A stretch of DNA of 64,000 nucleotides, taken from the NCBI GenBank assembly GCA_023238725.1, contig CM041551.1:473501-537500 (forward strand). The letters are read 5' to 3'. This document shows, in pieces, positions 1-32,600 of the stretch. The position numbers were made by a program, and so were the translations under genes. The DNA is from Scortum barcoo (taxonomy: Eukaryota > Chordata > Actinopteri > Centrarchiformes > Terapontidae). The notes beneath the pieces were generated by a model. The model was not told the DNA's origin and did not search any database. It saw only the letters and a list, made by a program, of their open reading frames with translations. The first letter of the stretch is position 1; each line of letters opens with the position of its first letter.

Positions 1-730
1 TGGAGGTTGGTCTTGTCCTGCAGATCAGAGGTTTGTAGGCAGGGATCAGATTCACAGAGATGTGGTCCGACATGCCCAGGTGTGGAGCTGCAACAGCCTT
101 GTATATTTGCTCCAGGGATGTTACAGTAAACTTGATCCAAGGTATTATTGTCCCTCATTGGAAAGTTTATGTAACGATGGAATTTGGGGAAAACTGCCTT
201 TAACTCGAGATGGTTAAAGTCTCCGGCCACAATCACAGCCGCCTCTGGATTGTTGTTCATCTGCAGACTGATCATGCAGTACAGCTCCTTCCAGTGCTAA
301 TTTAGCATTAGCTCGTGGTGGTATGTAGATGGCTACAATCAGGATAGAACAGAGCTCTCTAGCCATCTTAAATGGTCTGCATTTCACTGCCAGATATTCC
401 AGATCAGGAAAACAGTATGTTCTGATGATGTTCATAGCTGTACATCAGGAGTTATGAATGTACAGAGCCAAACCTCCACCTCTGTGTTTCTCTGAGGCTG
501 CAGTCCTGTCCGCCCGGAGAAGAGAGCGCCCCGCTAGCTAGCTCCACTGCTGCATCTGGGATGTTGTAATCCAGTCAGGTCTTGGTCTCCGTGTGTTGAT
601 CGCCACACAGCTGTCGATCTTTGCAGAGACAATCCTCAGCTTCATCTCGTCCATTTTGTTGACGAGTAACCAGCTGTACTTCCCAGAAAGCCAAAAGTAT
701 CCCTTTCTGCACACACTAACACACACATAC
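1..730 (-). mobile_element. L2-type LINE remnant, endonuclease region, cut by window edge
   Basis: The minus strand reads as a broken apurinic-endonuclease domain of a fish L2-like non-LTR retrotransposon. Recognisable pieces in order are NKMDEMKLRI (near 660), PDLEYLAVKCRPF (near 400), VAIYIPPRANAKLALE (near 320), AGDFNHLELKAVFPKFH (near 200) and LDQVYCNIPGA (near 130). These occur in different frames with stops between them, so the copy is dead. The element continues off the left end. Confidence 0.75.
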
Positions 731-857
731 CATGATGGATGAGGCAGAAAAAAGTTCTTATCTAACCTCTAAGGAGTGAAAACACATACTCAAAAGTTGT
801 AATAGAGCAGTGGGTCTTTTGGCTGGGGGCTGGGAGTACCCTTTGTCTTCTCTCCAG

Positions 858-911
858 CCTGTTGATGAGGCTTTCCTGCAGCATGTGCTCAACTTACAGT
901 CCCTCCATAAG
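858..911 (+). other. Isolated exon-like segment
   Basis: A 54-base segment follows a pyrimidine-rich acceptor (TCTTCTCTCCAG) and precedes a strong donor (AAG|GTGAGG). In one frame it reads PVDEAFLQHVLNLQSLHK without a stop. It could be an exon of a gene lying mostly left of the window. I do not recognise the peptide and found no partner exon that can be joined with confidence, so it may be a chance match. Confidence 0.25.
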
Positions 912-2402
912 GTGAGGGTCTCAAATCCTTGGAAAATTAAAATGTTTTAAACAAAAGATAAATTCCTTTCAACTTGTCTTTGTCTATGTTGCATGTTATG
1001 TGAGATGTTACTGCTTTTAAACAAAGTACACAGTACCGGGTTGGGGAACACAGTATAGGGAGCTATGGTTTCTCAAATACCGTAATATGTGTGTCCTGAC
1101 AGCATGTGTGTGTTTGCAGTGGGGTATGATTTTACATGCATGCATGGATGTGTGGGGTGGGTTCAACAACTGAACAACTGGTTTAATTTGTTAACTTGTT
1201 GTTCAATCCCCTCAGCAACACTCCCACCTTTCCTCTGCAAGCCAGTGATCTTTCTCATCCCACTCCAAACAACCCTGGATAAGATTGGAGATAACATACT
1301 GTATATCATAGAGGTCTTTATTATTTCTGGAAAATTGTCAGGCACAAAGCAAACCTTTCTGCACTCTGTTAATTCATTTAAATACATCTAATAAATATCT
1401 AATGTTAAAAACAAAATAATCTATTCAGACATTTAAGTTACTAAACAAATACAATATTCTGTATAAAACATAAACTCTAGCATTGTAAAATGTAATTTTT
1501 TAAAATTTTGGTCTGTTTTGATTTTCTTGTCATCTGTGTATATACCTCTTTTTACCACAACTGTATTTGAACATGTGTACGATGAATAAACTATAAAGTA
1601 TAAAACAAAGCCTCTGTTGTGGGTTTTTATAAAAGTTGGCATCCATAAGTGATGCATTACCGCCATCTTCTGGCTTGTAAACTTTACTGTGTAAATCATA
1701 CAATCTCTGGTGCAAAGTTATTGCTTGTTCAAAAGAAGTTTGATCGTATGGTTGAGCTTACTGAGTCAGTAATATTGTTCATTTGCCAATCAGGCCTTAA
1801 ACTGTCCCCCTGACTTTTGATGGATGAAGCTGAGACATTAATTTATTTATTTTACTGCAGAAACTTACACTATAGATCAGTGTCTCCCAAATCTCAACTT
1901 GGCAGGTCAGTTAGTGCTACAAAATCCTCTGTTGGTGCTTGAGTTTAGTTGTGTTACATTGACCTTTTTTATAGGTCCAGAATTATGTCAGGATATATTT
2001 TTTTCATTTCTTTTTTTTTTTTTTTTGCATTTTGTAAATAAAAAAAGAAAAATTCATCCTCTGCACTACACTATCCTTTACCTTGTGTTGTTTAATGACA
2101 AATAAATAATTCCTTAAACCCTTGTACTGAGCCACACTATGAACATGAAAAGAGTCCAACAAAGAACTTTGGTTGTGACACTAAAAAGATGGGAAGGGAA
2201 CCTACAGGACAAGAATGACTCTCTTAGCTTCTCAGTTATGCTGCAGCCAGAGGTAGATCTCCTTTAATTGATAAGAGATTTATGGAATGGGTATTGCACA
2301 ATATTTAATTTATACATCAGAAGAAATATGGTTATTTACTGTAATTACTGTTTTTTTCTTCATTACCATGTTGGACTAATCAGAGCCACACTCCCTTAAG
2401 GA

Positions 2403-2452
2403 ACAGGCCTCTGACCTGCAGTAAAAGATAGACCTCTGACTGATAATGGTCA
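2403..2452 (+). repeat. Dispersed repeat A, copy 1
   Basis: A 50-base segment starting ACAGGCCTCTGACCTGCAGT is repeated nearly perfectly at 36399-36448 in the same orientation. The family was not recognised. Confidence 0.7.
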
Positions 2453-2582
2453 TCATACGACAGGGAGGTGAGCCATCACAAGGTTGTAACCCTGAAACAA
2501 TCTACTAAGAAGGGTGGCAGGATCTTGATTAAGGGACAAATCACAATGATGTGGAGGAGTGAATGGAACAAGGAAAAAAAAT

Positions 2583-2835
2583 GCATCATTGCACTCATTC
2601 TATTGCACTCCATATTTCACACTTTAAGTTATGTCATGTGTATGTTATGTTTATGTCGTTTATATTATGTTTATGTTTGTTTATGTTGTATGTTTAAGTT
2701 ATGTTTACTTATTTATTTCTATTTTCTTGACCTTTTAAGTATGAGAGGCTACTACTGTAAAAACCGGAGTCAAATTCCTTATTCCTCCCTATGTGCACAC
2801 ATACCTAGCCAATAAATCTGATTCTCATTCTGAAA
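2583..2835 (+). mobile_element. 3' tail of an L2-type LINE
   Basis: The segment ends with the typical fish LINE tail: TTTTCTTGACCTTT, then GTAAAAACCGGAGTCAAATT, then AGCCAATAAATCTGATTCTC. The same tail occurs at 31740-31855 (+) and, reversed, at 4247-4290 (-). Only the 3' untranslated part is left. Confidence 0.75.
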
Positions 2836-3019
2836 AGATACCTATTAAAAAATAATCAATGAGTCAGGAGTAACAATAAAATAAATAAGTGAGAAGTGTT
2901 ATAATTTACTTCGTTTTTCGTTTGTTTCACCTTTGTTTATTTATTCCTCTTTTTTGTTGTTGATGTTTGAATTTATTTATGTTTTGATTATTTGATTATT
3001 ATTATTATGGAGAGGGTAG

Positions 3020-3121
3020 ACCATTATGGTTCAGACCAGTAAGTGGCGGTAATGTACCTGAAAGCTGTTTGCCAACCGCCAATACAAGAAGAAGAAGAAG
3101 AAGAAGAAGAAGAAGAAGAAG
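3020..3121 (+). repeat. Common fish repeat ending in a (GAA)n tract
   Basis: AGTAAGTGGCGGTAATGTAC followed by GCCAACCGCCAATA and a 36-base GAA run (3086-3121) is a pattern I know as very common in teleost genomes. A similar degraded piece lies just upstream of ABCD3 near 58770-58815. Confidence 0.65.
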
Positions 3122-3513
3122 GTTTCTTTTGTACACCGGCGTACCGGCGTATACCTGTGGTGCACGCCAGAGACAGAGTCTGCATACCATTTAAACGGCG
3201 TCTCAGCCGGCTGTTATGCCGGATGACACAAACATTTTAATAAACTGTAGAGTACACTCTTTATGCTGTTACAGTAGAATGAGGGATACAATAAATATAC
3301 TTTAGAGTAAAGCAGCAGGTAATTGTTATGTTCATTTTCCCCTGTGGCATCATTATCTCGCCAACGATTTCTGGCTCGCCCTCACAAATCCGTGCTGTCT
3401 TTAACGTGACGACAAACGTTTGCCCGTCTAGTTAAAGGATATGCTCCTCCCTCGCCGCTCGTCATTACTTCTCGACACATCGTGCTCCAGCAGCGAGAAA
3501 AGGAGCGCTCCTG

Positions 3514-3527
3514 GTTACTGGGGAAAC
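3514..3527 (+). promoter_or_regulatory. X-box (RFX-binding motif) at the IFT74 promoter
   Basis: GTTACTGGGGAAAC fits the RFX X-box consensus exactly as two half-sites, GTTACT and GGAAAC, separated by two bases. It lies in a GC-richer stretch (3370-3530), about 190 bases before a good splice donor (AAG|GTACGA at 3705/3706) that could end a non-coding first exon. RFX factors drive many intraflagellar transport genes, so the position before IFT74 makes sense. Function is inferred, not shown. Confidence 0.6.
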
Positions 3528-3529
3528 GT

Positions 3530-3705
3530 CAACAACAGTTGGAGTTCATCTCAAGTGACTTTCTTCTAGCTTATGTAGAATATTGTTTTTGGCTTGCTGC
3601 CTATTTTACATTAGAGATATACGTGAACTAACCTAACAGTCTCATCGGTTCGAAAGTGTAGAAAGCTTTATTGTCGACGAAAACGAACAAGGAGTTCAAT
3701 TTAAG
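3530..3705 (+). other. Likely IFT74 non-coding first exon (5' UTR)
   Basis: The stretch after the X-box ends in TTTAAG|GTACGA, a reasonable donor that would splice to the acceptor at 4982. The transcription start is not visible. The exon is placed only because the first coding exon has a clean acceptor five bases before its ATG, which requires an upstream non-coding exon. Confidence 0.35.
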
Positions 3706-4246
3706 GTACGAAATACCTGCTAGCTTATCCAAGCTATTCCGTTGCAGCGAGTTAGCGCTGAAGTCATTTAAACAGAGGTGTCTCTTATGTGATGCTGTGT
3801 GCCAAACTAAATGCAAAATAACAAATTCACAACGACCGAATTCTTTCGTTCACGTAAAGAAAAAGACAGATACATACATTCATACAGACAGAGCTAACTC
3901 AGCGGTTCGGTAACTGTAGAATCAACACCGTTAACCGTGGACATTGCAAACCTGTTTGCAGCTAACCCAACTCTTACCGTTATGTCAGAGATTTTCTTGA
4001 TATTTTAAATTGCATAGTTATTAAACTATCGCAAATTCTTTAACCAAATACTGTCTCAACACCAGCACTATACTTTCCCTCCACTATATTTAGTTAGAAT
4101 AGTTGGTACAGGTTGGATCAGGTGTGTAGCCAGCCGAAAGTAATCAGGTGTGGGCCGAGTAGGGAGGGATGAGAAATATACAGTCCTGGGGTTTGGACAA
4201 GTGTGTGCTTCAGGATTCAAACCAGCCATTGTCAGTCACATCACAT

Positions 4247-4925
4247 CAGAATCAGAATTAGAATGAGCTTTATTGGCCAGGTATGTGTACACTCTCTCTC
4301 AGAACGTACACACAGAATACAAAGAACAGACAGCAGCTTAAAATGTAGAAAAATATAAACTAAATAAAATAACAGCAACTCAAAGGTTAAAAACTCAACT
4401 TAACTTAAGTAACTTAACTTAAAGTAAGTAACTTAAACTGCTATGTACCCATGTAAGAGTAGAGTGGTGAGAGTGCAAACAATGTATGAGATAAATCTAA
4501 TTATTGCAGTGGATAGCTTATGTACAGAGGTGTGTGGTTATGACAGAGTATTATATACAGTATATACAGTATATACAGCACACATACTGTGTTTGTCAGT
4601 GGAGATATTTACATGTTATAAACTGTAAAAAGCTATGAAACATATTGTTTATAGATATATTGTTTACAGAAATGTTATATTGTTGGTATATTGTAGGTAT
4701 ATTGTTTTAAGATATAATCTATAATATATGAATATGAATATATAATATAATCACAGGGATTGTTCCTGACGCTCTGACTGGTGTTAAATGTTCATCAGAG
4801 TGACAGCCTGTGGGAAGAAACCCCTCTTGTGTCTGGTTGTCAGGAGGACATGGAGGCGTCTGTGTGCTCTTGGCTGCTGTCACCAAGAAAGCATGCTGAC
4901 AAGCTCTAAAATACAGCAGCACCAC
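4247..4925 (-). mobile_element. L2-type LINE 3' fragment, antisense, in IFT74 intron 1
   Basis: Read on the minus strand, 4925-4770 matches the end of the LINE coding region and 3' UTR (GGCTGTCACTCTGATGAACA, GTCAGGAACAATCCCTG). It runs to the AATAAAGCT-type tail at 4290-4247. The same text appears on the plus strand at 31285-31375. The region between is AT-rich and diverged. It ends about 55 bases before the splice acceptor of the first IFT74 coding exon. Confidence 0.75.
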
Positions 4926-4987
4926 CAGCTTGTATGAATTTTTTTACCAGCCTTCAGTTCATAATTTTTCCACTGGTTTTAGGCATC

Positions 4988-26787
<21,800 letters not shown>

Positions 26788-27260
26788 ACACAGACATACA
26801 GAACATATTTTAATTGAGATATCTGAAATCTGACATCAGAAGAGTCTGTGGCACTGCTCGATTATCACCACACACTTAAGTTAATGTCATGATAAAGTTC
26901 TTAGCATATAGTACATACATTACTTCTCAATTTTCTCTAGGAAATGCATTGATTCTGAGCAATGTGCTTCTTTTACTGTTTGCTTTAATTAGCATGATGT
27001 AAAAATAAGTTTTATACATACAATCAAGACAAAACATTGTTTATTTTGCCAGGTAAAATTTTCAGTTTGTAATGAAAGTGGCACTGTTTGGTCATTAAGA
27101 CTGTAGCTGCTTACTGTCCTATATTTGCCGGAATACCCAAATTTGTCTATTTGGTCAAAGTCAAAGTAGTAAGTGTTTATCTACTATATTTTATTATGTA
27201 TACAAGTTTCTGTTGCATTTTATGTATGTTTCTCTGAACGCAGCTTGCTCTGATAATTTA

Positions 27261-27266
27261 AATAAA
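27261..27266 (+). terminator. IFT74 polyadenylation signal
   Basis: AATAAA lies 474 bases after the IFT74 stop codon, the best-placed signal before the convergent small gene begins. Cleavage would fall around 27280-27290. Confidence 0.6.
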
Positions 27267-27296
27267 GAGGTTTTGAGATGATTTGAAATTAATGCC

Positions 27297-27798
27297 TTAA
27301 GTTGCAAATATTAGCTGGCGTGAAGCCAACTGCTGAAATTGCCACGTAGCAGCAACAAAATTGTGAGGTTTAAAATCCTGGACGCTCATGTTGGAAAATG
27401 TCACCAGCTGTTGTTGGCTGTCTGCCTCAGGGATCGCTTGGTCTGTTGAGGCAGGGATGTAGCTCTCTTCAGGACAACACAGACACAGGTTGGTTCTTTG
27501 GAACGGGTGTTTATTGTTTCTACATTCATTGGTCACGCCGTGAGAACTACGGTAACAATACACATAGTGCGAGTGAATTAATAAAGGCACATAGCGTGTT
27601 AATGCATAAAAGAAATTACAACATGAAATAAAGTACATTAACATTAACAATACCTCGTTGGCCGCTTATCATGAAAAGAGGTTCTTTAGTCTGTAAAATT
27701 AAATCTTCTGGGCTCTTTCTTAATAACTTCAATGCAGCAAGTTTCTGTAGTATATTAGCAGACGACGTCGGCTTCTCGTTGGGCTGCATACTGCGCAT
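27297..27798 (-). CDS. Unrecognised small two-exon protein, convergent with IFT74
   Basis: I do not recognise this protein. Exon 1 (27798-27654) begins with an in-frame ATG (MRSMQPNEKPTSSANI) and encodes a helical, Leu/Lys-rich stretch (LQKLAALKLLRKSPED). It ends at CGAG|GTATTG. Exon 2 (27466-27297) follows a pyrimidine-rich acceptor and restores the frame through a shared Glu codon. It continues YIPASTDQAIPEADSQQQ to a stop after QLASRQLIFAT. Total 104 residues; no signal peptide, membrane helix or known motif. A GC-richer, CpG-containing stretch lies just upstream (27765-27850). A minus-strand AATAAA at 27045-27040 would make its transcript overlap the IFT74 3' UTR. The phase match supports a real gene, but the 187-base intron and lack of homology leave doubt. 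Confidence 0.55.
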
Positions 27799-27849
27799 AA
27801 ACCAAAAATTCCGCGGCAAAGAGCGACAAAAACATTAGTTCCGGGGCAA

Positions 27850-29450
27850 CACAAATAAACAGTTAACCATTTCCTGTCGCACAGTACTAGATATAAAGAA
27901 CCCTTATAAACATATCGGACTCTAAGCTGTCAACTATTACATGAACTTAATTATTTATGTGTATATTTATTTATTTATCACATGAAATTATGAATTTGAT
28001 TATAAGTGACGTGTCATAAACAAACATTTTTATAACGTCATTTACAAGGGATGTTTCTGGGGGAATGCATGAGGATGCTGCGCAGTGAAGAAATGTCAGT
28101 GGTCTGTATTGACCCATGAGGACAGATGTATTCCCCAAATTCAGTCAAATTTTTGCACCGCGAGATCAGAAAGCACTCCCCATCATCCTCAAGGGAAGCC
28201 CACAGTGAGAGAGGTTCAGTGGAACTTTCACAACCTCTTGCCCACGCTTCCCCCTGAGCAGATGCAGCGCTGGCCTGAACACCAGCCAGAGCTTTTAAGT
28301 GTATAACATCACACCACACTGGACCATGGGGTATTCATCCTTTTTTTTTGCTGTTTGGTGTTGGAATTTATGCACTATTATGCCACGAGTAGTTGAAAGA
28401 TGACTCTGACTGGTTAGCCATACACCAGGGGTTTCTCTAAAATTCACACACATGGGCTAGGGAGTCTGCAGAGTGGAAGGCTCCAAAAAGAGTAGCACAT
28501 CAACAAGAGAGGGTATTCTCTCTGCTGGTTTGTGTGGGGCCAGGGTCAGAGTGTGGTGGAGAGTGAGGATGCACATAGGTGGGACATGACTGACATACCT
28601 GATGATGACCTACTCGAATCATTGCCCTGCTCCGATTCCACATTGGAGAGTATTGGGATACCAGTCCTGGAACTGATGTAATGGATTTGAGGCCAATGCC
28701 TGCAAAAACAGTTTAACTTACCAAAGTCAGTGCAGTGTGGTATCTTTTCATCCAAATGTACTCTCTCAAGTGTTAGCAGATGCTCTCTACACTTCAAAAC
28801 ACAAGGGAATGAGACGTGTAGGAAGTCACAGAGGACGTTGACTTATAGTAGCAGAGAATGTAACCAGGTAAATGATGGGTGGAGAGTGTTTTTGGTCTGT
28901 TATATAGCATAGCAATGTAGCATGATGTGATTTGCTGTGGAATTAGTACTATAATAGTTGTTTCTTTTTGTAGTGTAGATATATATTTCCAGTGATCTAA
29001 TGCACATTTCTGTAAGGTAGCTATATAACAGTGCAGTTTAACAAAGATATGTTTTTGTTTTGTTTTGTATTTCTATATTCTTTATTTAGAAACTAGCCAT
29101 TGCAGTTGTCTATGGATATTTGATGCATAATGGGTCCAGGCTGAGTTGTTTGCAGAAGGTAGTGAGCTGAAGTCTTTGTGTGTGGTAGTGTTTGCTGCGT
29201 CTTTGTTTATTAGCACTAAAGTGAATGGATTGGAGCTTGACCGTTTCACTGGGGAAGATGTCTCGGAAAACACTGTACATAGGAGATATAAGTGCTTCCT
29301 TATTGGTGTTGACTGATAATTGAGTGCAGAATAAAATAGGAAATGAAAAATGAAAATAATCATTTTGTTTATTATCTGGGAGCTGTGTTGTTGGGCGCAG
29401 TAGCCCCTGGTAGGGTCACCTAAGGCAAAGTGATCCAGGGGAGGGTTCAG
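27850..29450. other. Intergenic, no gene supported
   Basis: Only short, non-joinable reading frames occur. The 28040-28320 and 28500-28880 stretches have a more balanced composition and may be old transposon pieces, for example the acidic plus-strand peptide DIPDDDLLESLPCSDS near 28590. I could not assign them. Confidence 0.4.
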
Positions 29451-29451
29451 A

Positions 29452-30413
29452 CTAAAGCCGCATTTCCACCGCAGGAACTTTCCTCAGGAACCAGGAACTT
29501 TTGCAGGAATTTCCACGTTTCCACTGCAGGAACCAGAGTCTTTTTTTCACCTCAGTACCATGAACTTTGTGGGTGGGGGTTACAGCTGAACATTTCTGAT
29601 TGGTTGAGTATTCCCAGCATGTTATTTTAGCCATTTGAGGACTTGGTGGAGACACAGAGATGGATGAGCAGTCAGCTTAAGGTAAATCACATACAACCAA
29701 CATGTGCTTGACAGCAACATGACCCCCATCTCAATGACAATAACGACAACTCGTTATGAACATAAGTGCTTGTATATTTATTTAATGTGATGTATTTTGG
29801 GGTTATTTTTCAACTTAGAAACGCTTGCACTTGCTGCTCGTGACTAGGAACATGACAACACCGACCGACTGGACCATCCTGCAGCAGGACAGCAGGATCA
29901 GTATCTGCAGTTCCTGCTGGAGAGGACCGGACTAAAGACTGCCCCTTACCCCGCTAGTTTTTTTTTATACCTATATGTTTTGCACATTTGTACTATGATC
30001 AATGAATAGTTGTGGATGGTACCAAATGTGTGTTTGTATTGTGGCTGTTCTTGTTAATCATATTCTAATATTTACAATGCTCTGAGGGGGTAATGGCTGT
30101 AAATTTGACCATTATACAGTCTTAAGATCTGTATTTAAACCAGGTGAGAGAACATAGCTTGAAATAAACAATGGTCCTTATGCTGAATTACAGGTGAGTG
30201 GAAAAGTTTGTGAGGTAGTTGTGTGCTAAAATGACATGTGAAAACAGCCGTTGCCTTGTCGTGCGTCACCAGACTAATTTGCCTAATCCTCCTGGGTCTT
30301 TTCACCCTGGTGTAAACAGACAACAAAGGGTACCAAGAGCCTTTTTAGTCTCTTGAAAATGGTTCCTGAGACTAAAGGTTTCTGGTACTTCTGGTGGAAA
30401 TGCAATTTAAGAA
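29452..30413. mobile_element. Non-autonomous DNA transposon with terminal inverted repeats
   Basis: The left end TAAAGCCGCATTTCCACC mirrors the right end GGTGGAAATGCAATTTAA. The inverted sequence continues less well through AGGAACC and its complement. About 960 bases with no transposase frame. End and length resemble PIF/Harbinger-type non-autonomous elements, but the short target duplication is not clear. Confidence 0.6.
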
Positions 30414-30589
30414 TCATTCACAAACCCCAATGAAATAGTTCAAGAGGCAAAGAACCTTGCCTGAAACAGGGAACCCGGGTCACTCCCCAAGATCCAGTCC
30501 CGGCGGGGGAAACTAATTGGCAAGAGTTTGGTTGCCAGGCCTTAGCCCATGGGGCTCTGGAACCAAACTCTTGTTTTTTTTTTGGAGTT

Positions 30590-31860
<1,271 letters not shown>

Positions 31861-32600
31861 TAGTGATGAAGAGAGAGCTGGATAACACTGGTGTGTTCCT
31901 GCCAGACTATAAACTCCAGCATCACTATTATTACAGTCTGCAATCACTCTTCTAAGTAGTAATATATATTACCCACACCAAAATAGTGACCTCATGTCCT
32001 CTTTTAGAGCTGAATGAGGAGCAGTTTTTGGACAGAAGACTAATGTGACCATATCTGGGTGATTGCAGTATGGTATGGGGTTCAGAATGAAAATATCAGC
32101 ACAAGGTTTATTTATTACACATGCTATAACCCCTGGGCAGAGAAATAGTTACATTCATTTCCATCAATATGTGAGTGCAGTTGCCTCCTGAATATACTTA
32201 CATATACTCTGCGATTATCATTTTTGGGACCAGTGTAACCAATCCCATCCCATGTTTAACGTATATGACAATAAAACTCCTTGAATCCATTTGTGAACTA
32301 GAAATGTAAGCATGGTTACATACATATTTGATAATAACTTGTGAGTCAACTATCATGTTTACAGGGTGCAACTATTTACATCTAGACAGACATTTAAACA
32401 TTTACATTTAAACATAGAAATATGGCTTTACAACACACACAAACTATATCCTCTTTTATTTATGTTGAGGTAGGACTAATAAATCAAACATTAAAACTAA
32501 ATGTCCAAGCATTTCATTTAAAATCCTTGTTTCCGGTTTTTAATAGTATGTTATGTTGTTGTGTAAATGTTTTAGTGGGCTTCTTTTGGCATGGCTCTTC

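Larger units (their letters stand above)
731..2582. other. No gene supported; AT-rich intergenic sequence
   Basis: Apart from the exon-like segment at 858-911, I see no coding signal. There are poly(A)-signal-like AATAAA strings near 1390 and 1583 on the plus strand, which would suit the 3' end of an upstream plus-strand gene, but no terminal exon could be fixed. Confidence 0.4.

Noticed and set aside
3043..3240. Frame with a poly-Glu run
   Set aside because: It is the translation of the GAA tract of a common fish repeat.
28038..28319. 93-codon minus-strand frame
   Set aside because: No splice partners or recognisable motif; left as unassigned intergenic sequence.
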